From the NCBI GenBank assembly GCA_004026145.2, contig CP034996.1:16691641-16755640 (forward strand): a DNA stretch of 64,000 bases. Direction: 5' to 3'. Origin of the DNA: Takifugu bimaculatus (taxonomy: Eukaryota > Chordata > Actinopteri > Tetraodontiformes > Tetraodontidae). Below the pieces are notes generated by a model. That model was not told the DNA's origin. It made no database searches and saw only the letters and a program-made list of their open reading frames with translations. Below, one piece after another: positions 26,240 to 37,939 of the stretch; the first letter of the stretch is position 1, and every line of letters begins with the position of its first letter. Both the position numbers and the translations under genes were made by a program.

Positions 26240-26602
26240 ATAATGACACAACAGCATCCTGGTTACAATCTTCTCCTGCCATTCAGCTGCATTTTTATTG
26301 TTTTTTTCTGAGATGAATGTTGATGGCACTGTAGTCTCTCTCGCATAGACGGCAGCAGCGTTCAAGTACTCATCGGTCAGGCTTTCTGCTGCATCCTCTG
26401 CGTGTTATTAGCAACAAATGGACCCGTGTGTGTCCTCACTTATGAGAGATACTTATTTCTTTATGTTCCAAGATTGTTTTGTTCAGCATCTCTGAGCACA
26501 TTCACACCGAGAATGTCAGATTTAAACTGTAAACCATGACTGTGAGGAATAGGACTAGTAAACACAACAGTTCTGGTAATATAAATTAATGAGCTGTGTT
26601 TA

Positions 26603-26628
26603 AATAAAATATATACAATATAAATAAA
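26603..26628 (+). terminator. hspa4 polyadenylation signals
   Basis: Two canonical AATAAA hexamers, at 26603-26608 and 26623-26628, about 370 bases after the hspa4 stop codon in AT-rich sequence. Confidence 0.75.
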
Positions 26629-26983
26629 CATTAATTGTTCGTTACAAAATTGCAGACTGTTGTTGAGTTTACTTGTATTCTGTAGGCATTAGATACAAGT
26701 CACTATCAAGCAGGACGTCATTGTTTCTTTGTTCATAGGCGGTGATCTCTTGATATTTCTCTCGTAGCCTTGTTTGTTTTTCGGAGGGTTTTTTTTTTTC
26801 TTTTTTACAAATTACCTGCTGTTCCCGAAAAATCTGGGAGCTGCTCATGTTAACGCATCAAAAATAAATCTCAAGGTGAAAAAGGCATGTGTGGTATTCC
26901 TGATAAGGCAGTTATGTTTTCTTAAAATGTGGATAAGTCACAATTAGAGGCAACGTCAGGACGCAGTGGTGTCCCGGTCCCGG

Positions 26984-26997
26984 CCTCCAGGGGGCGC
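26984..26997 (+). promoter_or_regulatory. CTCF-like motif between hspa4 and rnf14
   Basis: CCTCCAGGGGGCGC differs from the CTCF core at one position and includes the GGGGGCGC half. It lies between the hspa4 3' end and the rnf14 start. Confidence 0.5.
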
Positions 26998-27464
26998 TGC
27001 CACATCCGCTCATCACCGACGTGAACCGGTAAAAATCCAAGGGTCACCAATGTTTGGGATCCAACAAGGTAACTAAATGCATTACCAAACTGCGCATATG
27101 ACTATATAAATATCCATAACCAGATTGTCGTAGCTACAAATTGGGACTTGTAAATAAAGAAATTACCCGGAATTGATAATGCTGGAAAGTGATTTTATAT
27201 TAGCCGCTGTTTTTTTTCATTATGTAGCATATTACTTTAGCTCAACCGAGTTATTTCCTAAATACGGTGCTTCTGCCGTCTAGTGTTCTAGAATCAAAGG
27301 GATCCACTGAACCACACGTTAATAAATCGGAAATAAATCAACTTTTAGCAAGCACATGTAGCCTCCCGTCGTTGCGACATTTGGTTTTGGCAGTAGAGAC
27401 GGTCACACTTTCTCGCTTCTCTCCTTAAGGTTTGTCCCGATTTATTGGAATAGTGGGAATGTAA

Positions 27465-29493
27465 ATGTCGGGCAACCAGGAAGCTCAGGAGGACGAACTG
27501 CTTGCTTTGACAAGTATCTATGACGAGGAGGAGTTCCACCGGGCAGAGTCTGCACAGGGGGGCGAGATCCAGCTGTGCCTGGAGCTCCCTGCAGAGTTCC
27601 GAGTTGTTGTCAAAGGTGGGCCTGGCAGCGTGCATGCAGCCGTGCACATCAGATTAAAAAAAACTAATAAATTGGTTCGTTTCTGTGTTGCAGGACAGAC
27701 ACAAACCGAGTATAATGTCTGCTTCTTGCCTCCGTTGGTGCTCAACTTTGAGCTGCCCGAAGATTACCCGTCTACATCCCCACCGATCTTCACCTTGAGC
27801 TCCAAATGGATGACCGCAGCTCAGGTAGGGGTGTTGATATGGCATATTGATTTTAGTGATTAAAAATGACTCGTGATTTAGGCTTTTTTATTTTTTAGAT
27901 GAGCCGTCTGTGCAGACGGCTGGATGAGCTGTGGGAGGAGAACCAAGGCTGTGAGATTCTTTTCACCTGGATCCAGTTTCTCAAAGAGGAAACGTTGGAC
28001 TTTTTGGGCATCGTGTCGCCACTTGAAATCAGCAGAAGAGGAAGTAAAGCAGGTGGCGAACACAGGAATCCCGACCCCGCGCTCACCTGTGAGAACAATT
28101 TTCTTAATGAGCAGATAATGCCAGGAGATTTGCTGTTTCCTGTTCGGTGCCTCACAAGCGTCACCTCTGTTTAGCTCTTTCTCAGGGTCCGTGTGAATCC
28201 TCCGAGACGACAACTGTCGTGATGAAGGAGAAAACCGAACCCCAGCTCTCCACATCCTCTCAGTTGGACCCGCGCGCCATCCCCCTGCTGGACCCATGCG
28301 CTGACCTCCTACCTCAGCTCTTGGACTTTGACGAGGCGCGGCGGCAGAAGGCGTTCGACGCCAAGATTTTCTGTTGCGGGATCTGCTTCGTGGAGAAGCA
28401 GGGCTCCGGCTGCCTCTGCTTTAAAGAGTGCCAGCACGTGTACTGCAAGGCCTGCATGACCGAGTATTTCCAAATCCAGATACGCGACGGCAACGTTCAG
28501 TGCCTTTACTGTCCTGAGCACAAGTGTACGTCCTTGGCCACACCATTGCAGGTAAGAGAGGGATGTCACAAATATGTAAGTTCCACCTAAAAAAGGATTT
28601 GTTGACATGCTTTTACCCTCCAGGTGAAACAGCTGGTGGATGAGGATCTATTTGCCCGCTACGACCGTTTGCTGCTGCAGTCCAGTCTGGACCTCATGGC
28701 CGACGTCGTGTACTGTCCCCGCCAGTCCTGTGGCACTGCTGTGATGGTGGAGCCCGACACCACCATGGGCATTTGCTCAGCCTGCCATTACGCGTTCTGC
28801 ACACTGTGCAAAATGGGCTATCACGGTTTATCCCATTGTAAGATAACTGCAGGTAATGTCAAAAATAAGCCCCACCGAGGTGCACCATAGCTGGTGTTTT
28901 ACTTTTCAAAGGAAATTTGTGGATTTATTCCCAATTTGCCCCCTGTGCTGCAGATGAATTGCGGAACCTCAGAGATGAGTACCTGTCATCCACGGCTGAA
29001 GGTAAGAAGTTTATGGAGCAACGCTTTGGGAAAAGGGTCATCCAAAAAGCTGTGGAGGAGTCCTACAGCAGAGATTGGCTGAAGGAGAACTGCAAAAATT
29101 GCCCCCGCTGTGGAACGAATATACAGGTTCGGCGCCCCCTGCTGGTCAGATAGTAAAACTCATGTATGTGTCTCATGATACTGATTTTGCCTGAGCTCCT
29201 TCTCTTTCTTTTCTCTAACTTTCTGTAGAAAGTCGACGGCTGCAACAAGATGACGTGTACCTCATGTAAACAATACTTCTGTTGGCTGTGTATGGGCGTA
29301 CTCAGCCGGCTTAACCCATACAGTCACTTTAACAATGCAAATTCACCCTGCTACAACCAGTAAGGGGCTCACTTTTCTCTGCTGACCCAGTCGTCCGATC
29401 ATTCGCTAAACTTGCTTCTCTGCCTGTTTTAGACTCTTTCACGGCGTGGATCTCGAAGCTGAAGAGGCCTTCTGGAGCGATGAGGAAGACTGA
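27465..29493 (+). CDS. rnf14: RING finger protein 14, RBR-type E3 ubiquitin ligase
   Basis: RBR ubiquitin ligase that accepts ubiquitin on a RING2 cysteine; family members act in androgen-receptor coactivation and in ubiquitination at stalled ribosomes. Eight coding exons: 27465-27615, 27694-27824, 27899-28088, 28175-28551, 28624-28852, 28954-29126, 29229-29359 and 29433-29493, giving 480 residues (human 474). The N-terminus EAQEDELLALTSIYDEEEF opens an RWD domain (CFLPPLVLNFELPEDYP). RING1 starts near residue 224 (CCGICF, then CQHVYCKACM). The in-between RING includes GICSACHYAFCTLC. RING2 is CPRCGTNIQKVDGCNKMTC; the Cys of DGC, about residue 422, aligns with the RBR catalytic cysteine. The exon 4 acceptor (TTTAG at 28174) was chosen because the next AG would bring a stop in frame. 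The 5' noncoding exons were not located. Confidence 0.94.
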
Positions 29494-29626
29494 CGGCGGT
29501 GTTGTCCGATTCGTTGAAATGCACTTTATTTCGCACGATCATCAGTAAGCCCACATCAGTGCCACTTCAATCATGTGCTGCCATTTTTGGGGGGGGTTTC
29601 CATATAATCATACAACTGTATGAAAC

Positions 29627-29632
29627 ATTAAA
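29627..29632 (+). terminator. candidate rnf14 polyadenylation signal (ATTAAA)
   Basis: The common variant ATTAAA lies 134 bases after the rnf14 stop. No canonical AATAAA was seen in the following several hundred bases. Confidence 0.4.
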
Positions 29633-29639
29633 CACCAAT

Positions 29640-31940
29640 TTTTGGTTTGTATTTAATTGAGGCATGCAATATAAAATACAGTAATAATGTTGGGTCTAAA
29701 TATCTCACGCTGTCTCGCTGCAAGAGTCTCTAAATTTCCCCTTTTACAGTAGGAAATGTGTAGGTTTTCATTTTGAGGGGCAGAGTTCACACACAAAAGA
29801 AATCTGGTTCATGGGCTTTTTGGGAATTCACTTTTGAAATGACCTGTGTCTTCACTGGGTGTCGGAGTGAGGATTGGGAATTTGTCACCCCGACTATATG
29901 TAACTGTTTCCCCTCTTTGTTTCTTGGGTGCACAATGAAAACACTGTCAAAAGGAAATGATTTTGCAATGATACGGCAACGTTAACTGAAAAGGTTAGTT
30001 CATGGATTTTTAGGTATTTGTGGGTAGGTTGGCTGTTTTTTAAAACCACTCTGGTTATGTATTATTTGGGGTTTTAGATATGGCAAAAACTACCTTCAAA
30101 CTGCGGTTCTTTTCATATCTGTTGTGACTCAAAGAGCCTATGAAATTACTTTCCTATTCAATGCATGAACACATGCATAATTACATTAACGTCTACAGGT
30201 TAGGTCAAATAAATTTTGTGACTGGCCGCTTTTTTGTTCTGTCAGTGTTTTATTTTTTGGATTTGACGAGCGCATCGGCTTCTCACCTAAACCTATCAGG
30301 GGTGCCGCTCCAGACAGCCCCTTCCACTCACCCCAGAACAACAAACTCCTGAGCTATTTAAATGGGCACATCAGCCAAATGTCCTCAAAAGGTAGAATGT
30401 TTCCCCCATGAAGCAAAGCTAACGTATTCCTCACTCTCGGAAAGATGAGGACGGATTGTCGGCCGGGCGTTTTGAAGTATTCTTTGATTGATCTTATTAC
30501 CTGAATCGTGACCAATATTTACTCGCTGTTCCAGAGGTCGGGCCGCCACAGACACACGAACAATGAAATACTAAAGAAACAAAGGTCGCACGTTTAAGCC
30601 TGAGGTTGAAAAGAGACGACAACGTGGTGCGATCCCTTTGGCTAGAGTTGCTGACAGGGGATAACCCTTTAAAACGGCCCCCCCCCCTCTCCCGTTCAGC
30701 CCACCTGCCCCCCCAGCCGGCCTTTCTCCGCGCAGCTGACCGACGGGCTGAACCGTTACTATGCTCGTAAACACAGCTGCCAGCAGCACCACCTGACCTC
30801 CACCAAGGACCTCGACGGACACCACAGCTCGTCCGGCGTTTGAACCTCTGCCCAGAAAAGGTTAGTGAGTTTTGACGGATGGGATGTAGCCAGGGGTCCC
30901 CGAGCGCCCGTTGGTGGACGCCGGCCATGTTTTTGGGGCTGCGCTGCTGTATCCTCGGTGAAACGTGCCTGCTCTTAAGGTACTAGAAGTGATGTTTCAT
31001 TTTTCTTACATTTGAATGACTTGAGGACAGTTTAATGTATTAAACATCACTAATCATGAACCGCTGGTCTTTACAGGCCTCGTAAAGGGGGTTTTAGCCT
31101 GTACATGTCAGCTTTTGGTCCCCACTTTTATACACATAAAATTAACATGCAAAATAAGTTCACAGCAAATAGTTTTTGGTGAATAATGAAGCATCAAGCT
31201 GCTGCTAAAACACCTGACAGTAAGCAGGTAGTTAATGGTAAATATGAATAGAGGTGAATATGCATTCCTCATCTAAAGTGCTATCAAATCTGTGTGTGTG
31301 TGTGTGTGAGAGAGAGAATCCACTGTTGGTGTAAGCAGCTGCTGCAGCTGGGAGAACATCCTGAGTGTGCAGGTTCTCCTTAAGTTCTTGCTCAGCGCTC
31401 ATTATTCGACACTCAACCGGACTCAGGCAGCTCAGTGATGGCGAGACTAGAGCCGACGTGGCCCCCAAATCACGCCAAAACTCATCTGACATGACCCAGA
31501 GGTCAAAATGATGCTCGTCCAGCAGTGAATAGAAGGATAATTGGGTTTAAAAACCTGAGGACGAGGGAGAACGAGCATATTAAACACAGGTGAGAGAGGG
31601 AGCAGACAGGAAGTAACTAACATGACCAACTTATTCTTCCGTCTTTTAATTTTGCCCATTATATCGTTTTAATTACTACTTGACTGACCGTTCCTTGTAA
31701 ATTACCAATTCTGAACATTTGGACCTGTGCTTATGTTCAGAAAAGACTCCATCATGTTATTTGGTGGCTTCTTAACCTCCTCTAAAGAGTTCTATTCTTC
31801 TTCTTCTACACTGGTTTCCTTTTCAAGTCTTAATGAACACATGAATGTTCTTCGTTGGTAAAGTACGACCTCCAGGGAGATCCCTCACATGTGGTAAACA
31901 AGCTGAGTGAACATGTTCCTTCTGTTAGAGGCACATTCTG
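29640..31940. other. intergenic region between rnf14 and the EndoU gene
   Basis: No coding exon recognised. A C-rich, CpG-containing stretch at about 30670-30970 could contain a promoter or 5' noncoding exon for the downstream endonuclease gene; a GTTAGT donor follows AAAAG at 30859. The ATG at 30927 cannot be joined in frame to the next exon. A (GT)n then (GA)n microsatellite occupies 31291-31317. Confidence 0.4.
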
Positions 31941-32001
31941 AGACCCATCCAGCCACAGCTCATCACTGCAGGACCAGGAGAGCAGCCGCGGCGGCCACAT
32001 C

Positions 32002-33716
32002 ATGATCGAGAGTGACAGAGAGCTGTCGGCCATGGTGCAGGAGCTCTGGGACAACGACGTCAACAGACTCATGCCTGGAAAAGACTACAGGATCTCGCTG
32101 CAGGTGAGCAACACAACCGAGGAAACCGTAGAGACCCTGAGGTTTTACTGGTTTCTCTCCCCTCTGCAGGGCAAAGCCGAAGGCGCGGCCAGTCGCCAAC
32201 GACGACGACAACGACGGAGCGGGGTCTCCTCTGTTTACGTTCGTCGATGAGAACATTTTCAAGAAGGAGACCTTTCTGGGTGAGTGCACACAGGAGGGAT
32301 GTTTGACACCCAGCTCCCCTCCAGGGCCTTTTCATCCCCTCATAATCTCCTTATGAAGAACAGCGACAGGCTGCGTGAACCCGGATCAGGCCGGGGTCAC
32401 TGGATGATGCCTGGCCTACAAAAGCCGCCCATGCTGTGTCTTAGTTGTGGCCAAAAGTTACTGCAATAGGTGCCAGTTTTAAAGTGGATGTTTGTCCGCG
32501 GTTTCTTGCATCATGATGATGCCCAGTTATCCCACTAAACGAAATGGCCCTTCCTCCTCCTCCACAGCCTTTATTTCCTTATTGGATAACTACGAAAGTG
32601 ACACCGGTGAGCCAGAAATTGTAACCCCGGAGGAGGTGGCGGAGAACCACAAATTCCTCGACTCCATCATTCAGACCGAGACTATGAAGGTAAAATAATC
32701 CCCCCAAAAAACTGCCAAAACTCTGCAGAAATTTCATTTTTTTTTGTGTGAAATGTGGCTATAAATCTTTGTGGTGACGCGTTCAGGCTGGACCAGATCC
32801 CCTGAGACACGTCCGGCGAGGGCCTTAAACTTTACCGGATCTCCCGTTTGTTCGGCAGATAGCTCATAAGTACCTGGTGGGGAAGCATCTGTCGCCGGCA
32901 GACGAGACGCAATTCAAAGAGCAGCTGTACAGGATTTGGTTTGAACTTTATGCCAGGAGAGGATCCAGCAGGTGGGTGGAATCTGGACCAGCAGTGCCAG
33001 ACAGTACCGTCCTGGCTGTGGCAGCAGCAGCGGGAGGGGGGGGGGGGGCTCTGTCAAAGACAGATAAAACAGACATTTGCTGTTTCCCACCAGGCCAGAT
33101 TCTTCAGGTTTCGAGCACGTGTTTGTCGGAGAGACGAGGGGACGACGGACCGTCATCGGCTTTCACAACTGGATCCAGCTCTACCTGCAGGAGAAGCTGG
33201 GACACATCGACTACAAAGGCTACAGCGTTAATGCAAATTCCCCCCAGGTATGACGGGTTTCTCATTTTAAAGGAGCGAAACAGAACGGAACAAGAACAGA
33301 CAGTATTTCTGTGACGTAAACAGGTGGAGTGGAGCTCTGATTGCATATTATTTCCGGTTTAATTGCATGTTATGTACAAAAATCAAGCATTGACTAGGCC
33401 AAACAGGAAGCAGGCCTTTCTTTTAGCACTTGCCGTTGCTCATTTTCTCTCTCCTGCCAGCCTGATGAGAACAAACACATCCTGGCGCTACAGTTCAGCT
33501 GGAAGAACGGCATAAAGCCCAAGGGAAGCATCTTCATCGGTGTCAGCCCCGAGTTCGAGTTTGCCCTCTACACCCTCTGTTTCCTCACCTCGCCCAACTG
33601 AGCGTGTCAGAATCCAGTTCAGTTTTTACCACGTGGAGATTGTTTGCCACCACTACAACCAAAAGCACATCGGCACCACATACCCCGTGTTGCTAAAGTA
33701 CCAAAAGCAGGATTAA
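32002..33716 (+). CDS. poly(U)-specific endoribonuclease (EndoU family, endouc-like), with two apparent frame disruptions
   Basis: EndoU enzymes cleave RNA at uridylates, leaving 2',3'-cyclic phosphates. Six coding exons: 32002-32103, 32170-32279, 32568-32689, 32859-32971, 33094-33247 and from 33461. The first Met (32002) precedes SDRELSAMVQELWD. An open frame continues upstream to 31942, so an earlier start is possible. The catalytic set is present: His in GFEHVFVGE, His in GFHNWIQ 16 residues later, and Lys in GIKPKGS 46 residues after that, the spacing I recall from Xenopus XendoU. Two oddities follow. Exon 1 ends in phase 0, yet the conserved part of exon 2 (PLFTFVDENIFKKETF) is one base out of register, and frame 0 stops at 32248-32250. 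In the last exon the catalytic frame stops at 33599-33601, while the conserved C-terminus (QFSFYHVEIVC to GTTYP) continues in the next frame to TAA at 33714-33716. It is therefore an assembly or sequence error, or a decaying gene. All other splice sites are intact. Confidence 0.82.
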
Positions 33717-33818
33717 CCTGGCAAGACCAGTTTGAGACCTGAACTCTAACTGGTCTTGAGCTCACACACAAAGTGTCATAGGTATTGTTGCTTGTCTTTT
33801 TATTTTAGATAAAGATAC

Positions 33819-33824
33819 AATAAA
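33819..33824 (+). terminator. polyadenylation signal of the EndoU gene
   Basis: Canonical AATAAA about 100 bases after the distal stop codon of the EndoU reading frame. Confidence 0.7.
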
Positions 33825-34123
33825 ACCTTACAAGACTAATATTGGTGATTTATTTCCTTCTTGTATGATAATTCACGCTTAGATAAGGAACAGGACACAC
33901 ATTAATAGGAAACACCACTGATGGGGACAAAATTTGAGAGAAAAAAAATCATGAACATTTTTTAAAGCCTATAATATACACGTTGTCGACAGGAAGTTTG
34001 TTTTAATATGTGTGGATGATTAAAGTGGTAGATTGCTTGTAGTTCTTTTGTGAGGTTTCATTTCTGGACCGTGTAATTCCACCTTATTTCAAAGGGCGGC
34101 AGTAGAGAGTTTGTTATGGGCGA

Positions 34124-34131
34124 TGACGTCA
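34124..34131. promoter_or_regulatory. palindromic CRE (TGACGTCA) upstream of ndfip1
   Basis: A perfect CREB/ATF octamer about 390 bp before the ndfip1 start codon and 300 bp after the EndoU polyadenylation signal. Function is inferred from motif and position. Confidence 0.5.
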
Positions 34132-34520
34132 ATCGCTTGACGGAAAAATATGTATCAATTTTCAGCCAGGAAGAAGAAACGGACCGGATACCTTTCACAA
34201 TAAAAGCACTGGATATCTAATTCTAAAGTTCATTAACTACATACTTGTCGTTCTAAAGACAAACAAGCACGTTTTATTTATTCATACATAAACACGACCT
34301 ATTATAAGTAAGCCATTCAATTATATACATTTCTTATTAAAGAAACCCTCACCGGAAGCAGATACGAGTGAGGTACCTTGACAGCTGTGAGAACGCAGGG
34401 CAGAGGTTTCCATTACGGCGAGGCTTGAGTTTAGTGCCAGAACGATTATATAATTTTATTTTCGTCGGGTATTTCGGCTTGAACCTTCTCTGACGTTGAT
34501 TTGTAGCCGTTCAAGCCAGA

Positions 34521-36417
34521 ATGGCCGAAACGAACACCCGATATCAGCAGGTATGCGAACGTTCTCAGCCATTAGCTAAGACCTAAAGGATTGTAACAAA
34601 CGCTAAGCTCAGTGGAGCTAGCGCAGACTTTACAGCCACCGTGAGCGACTTTTGTGCTGTAAACGACCGTGTTTGTTTTACAAAGCTGATTGTTGAGTAG
34701 TTTTCACAAATAGTGTTCCGTGTTTCTAATCGTTCGACGCTACCTTTAACTGCGCGGCTACTAGCTAACCTTTGCTAACAACCCCCGATTAGCATCCATT
34801 GGAAAGAGAAAGACGAAGGTTGCGCTCAGACTTTAAAGTCTCTCCATCATTTTGCGTCAGCCACGCTAATATCGACGTATAAATAATATTTTAAAACGAA
34901 ACCCATAAAACGACGTAGTAATATAAGCTTGTATTTATTTCACGCCTCCTGCTGTGACCCACATGGGAAACGCGACGCTTCCTCATCTCGAAGCATCCGT
35001 CGTCACCCTTTTGACAGCCACCAGCTTTCTGAAGTGGTTTGTTTCCCTCGACAGTTGTCCAATGAAGAGGACCCCCCCGAAGGGACTCCACAGGTAGCAG
35101 CGGATGCCCCCCCTCCCTACAGCAGCCTGACAGTGGGTGGTGATGGTGAGACCCCCCACCCCCTCATCCACATGTGCTCTCTCACATCTGTCTCCACCCT
35201 GCTTCTTTTTTCCCACATTGCTGCGTCTAAAAGTGCTTTAACCACCTCTGAAAGAGCAAAAGAAGACGTCGGGGGGGGGGGGCGACCAGTATCGTCATGC
35301 TTCGCCAGCCGGACGCTGACGTTCAGAGCTTCCACTTCCAGAAATGCTTCCGTTACTCGACACGGCCGGTGTCGTCATCTGCCCTTGCATTTGAAACTTG
35401 TTTCTTCTGCAGCCTTCTTCGACTACAAGGACGAGGGGGCTTTCCCCAAGCCTCCCTCCTACAACGTTGCGACCACTCTACCCTCCTATGATGAAGCAGA
35501 AAGAAGCAAGGCAGAGACTGCTGTTCCCCTGGTAACTGGAAGAGTGAGTGTCTGGCTCTTTCCCTTTTTTGGCTGCTTCAGTTCTGCACAGCCTGCTCAC
35601 ACACACACACACACACACACATTCACACACACAGAATCCACTGTGTATCTGCAGGGGAGGAAGTGCTCATCATTCTTGATGGAAACTTTTGTTTGTCATG
35701 ATCTGAGCGTGTGTCACCCTCTGAACTGTTGTCAGCCTCAGCTGCCGGGTTGAACAACTAAAAACCTTCAGTATGACACGCGTTAATAGCATATTTGCTG
35801 ATGGAATTTCCCATTATTATCATATTGTTGACGGTTTCTTTTTGTAGTTATATCCTGTAGCAATGCAAATAGACTTCAGGTTTGCGTTGGCCACCGGTTC
35901 TAACCTCACTGAGTTGAAGCCGCCACCCAACCTTGGGTCCAGCGGGTTAAATGAGCAGAGTGGAATGTGAATCGGGCACCTCTGTGGCGAAGGCAGCTTT
36001 TTCAAATCATTTTACCAATTGTCTCACTTCCTGTTTGCGCTATCGAGTGCAACGCGGCGCTGCCTTCAGATCAGCAGCAGCACACACCCGCACCGCTCCG
36101 CCACACCTGCTCCCATGTGCTGTACGTAGCGTCCCGAATGTCACCTGTGACCTCCGGAGCGGAGTGTGCGGCCCTGTTTGACTGTCGCTGTTGTGTTTTC
36201 TCTGCTACACACTGCCCGTGCTCAGCAGCAGCAGCAGCAGCCGCAGCCTCAGCACAGGGAACGCCTGGAGACTTTTGATGATATAATTCGCAGTTCTTTT
36301 GAGGTAACTAGAGGGAAATGTGTGTGTTTGGGGGGGGTGTAGATGACAGGAAGTGTATCTGTGAAAGTACAGATGTAGAGTGAGTGATGTCTTCAGTTCC
36401 CCACCCTTCTTCTGTGT

Positions 36418-36474
<57 letters not shown>

Positions 36475-37449
36475 TCATTAGAGAGTTGAACGTCCTCCAG
36501 GTTCTCCTCACGTCCCACACTGAACTGAATAGAACGTGCAGAACCCACAGGCGTGGATGTTAACCGGGCTTGCTGTGTCGTGATGCTTCCATGGTCCTTT
36601 TATTGTTGTGATCTGTGTATTTGTCAGTGAAGCTGGGTTTCCGCTGCTTTCCAGCGCTTCGTCTCTTCTTTCTGCGGCCTCCGCATCAAATCTCGCGCCC
36701 GGTTCTGACTGGTGACCAGTTTTGGTTTTAGTCGTCTCCGTGAAGCTCTGGAAAGCATCTGCCTCAGTATTCCCGTGGCGAAACGAACCCGGTTGCCGTT
36801 GGTTTCCTTCTGATTTCTCCTTCTGCCGTCGCGTCTCTTCCAGGACGAGGACTTTGTGACCAGAGACGACTTTGAGGACGTGGACCAGCTGAGGATAGGG
36901 AACGACGGCATCTTCATGCTGACCTTTTTCAGTGAGTTTCCTGAATCCACTCGCCTCCATTTCTCCGATGCATCAGATGAAGCCACCGTCTTCTCTCCCC
37001 AGTGGCGTTCCTCTTCAACTGGATCGGCTTCTTCCTCTCCTTCTGTCTGACCACCTCGGCTGCGGGCCGCTACGGGGCCATCTCGGGCTTCGGCCTCTCC
37101 CTCATCAAATGGGTCCTCATAGTTAGGGTACGCACATATTTTATTGCTTTTTAGACGCCAGCACCTGTTTAACCCGCCACGTTTGGTGTGTTTTCAGTTC
37201 TCCACATACTTTCCGGGTTACTTTGATGGACAGTACTGGCTGTGGTGGGTCTTCCTGGTGCTGGGTAAGTACTCCAAAATCCTGGATAGGTGTTGATTCA
37301 GCCGGATTTGAAAGTAGGTTCCTTTATTATTTTCCCACTTCTCAGGCTTCTTGTTATTCCTGCGAGGTTTCATCAACTATGCCAGAATCCGCAAGATGGC
37401 TGACACCTTGTCCACGCTGCCCCGCACTCGAGTCCTCTTCATCTATTAA
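34521..37449 (+). CDS. ndfip1: Nedd4 family-interacting protein 1
   Basis: Golgi/endosomal membrane adaptor that recruits and activates NEDD4-family HECT ubiquitin ligases such as ITCH. Seven coding exons: 34521-34550, 35055-35145, 35413-35543, 36844-36931, 37003-37127, 37198-37264 and 37346-37449 (stop TAA). Phases agree and give 211 residues (human 221). The cytosolic N-terminal half carries three PY-type WW-binding motifs (PPPYSS, PPSYNV, LPSYDE) and FDYKDEGAFPK. The conserved RIGNDGIFMLTFF leads into three hydrophobic segments: FLFNWIGFFLSFCLTT, ISGFGLSLIKWVLIV and WLWWVFLVLGFLLFL. The C-terminus LPRTRVLFIY is nearly identical to human. The start was taken at 34521 because the short first exon MAETNTRYQQ leads in phase into LSNEED; human has a longer, different N-terminus. 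In human, NDFIP1 lies near RNF14, consistent with the neighbourhood here. Confidence 0.96.
35598..35633. repeat. (CA)n microsatellite in ndfip1 intron 3
   Basis: A CA run with one ATT interruption, shortly after the exon ending at 35543. Confidence 0.95.
36413..36473. repeat. (GT)n microsatellite in ndfip1 intron 3
   Basis: About 60 bp of near-pure GT, upstream of the exon at 36844. With the CA run at 35598-35633 it forms an inverted pair inside one intron. Confidence 0.97.
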
Positions 37450-37701
37450 ACCCGCCATTCCGGGTCATCCAGTCGGAAGAGTGGGAGCAGAAGAGGCCTC
37501 GCTCGATTCGACATCTTCTCAACAAATACTTGGTGTGAAACAGTGAATGAAATCTGTAAAAAAACAAAACTCATTGATCGTTAGTGATGGGCTGTCAGGT
37601 ATTATTCACATTTCTCAAGCGTGTGGGGTATAAATGGATGCCTTATTTGATGGTGTTTTATTTTTTTTTTAAACGTCAGTAGTAGCATGCGCTTATTCCT
37701 G

Positions 37702-37716
37702 CCACCAGGGGGCAGC
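37702..37716 (+). promoter_or_regulatory. consensus CTCF motif after ndfip1
   Basis: CCACCAGGGGGCAGC matches the vertebrate CTCF core exactly. It sits about 250 bp after the ndfip1 stop, at the border between the gene-rich and gene-poor parts of the window. Confidence 0.65.
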
Positions 37717-37933
37717 ATTGTGCTTTGTCATGACTTCTATCTGTTGAAATCATAGGTACAGCGGGGCGGGTGCAGTGGTTTAGGTTTATTTACACTGGAA
37801 AAGTAAGCTATCACAGAGTTAATTTAACATTATTTTAACCCATTCGACCAGTCATCTTTGAGCTGTTGTGCGGATCGTAAAAAAAAAACAAAAAAAAACG
37901 CTGGCAAGTCTTTAGAAGTTTAGGGGCCAAAGA

Positions 37934-37939
37934 AATAAA
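37934..37939 (+). terminator. candidate ndfip1 polyadenylation signal
   Basis: AATAAA 485 bases after the ndfip1 stop codon. The CTCF-like motif at 37702 would then lie inside the 3' UTR unless an earlier cleavage site is used. Confidence 0.4.

Noticed and set aside
27345..27647. Minus-strand frame overlapping the rnf14 start
   Set aside because: Antisense shadow of the rnf14 first coding exon, without family match.
30927..30956. ATG exon (MFLGLRCCIL) as a signal-peptide exon for the EndoU gene
   Set aside because: Neither nearby donor joins in frame to the exon at 31972 or 32002 without reaching a stop, so it was not used.
34929..35753. Long plus-strand frame of 274 codons
   Set aside because: It joins ndfip1 exons 2 and 3 with their introns and a CA repeat. 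The exons are accounted for by ndfip1; the rest has no family match.
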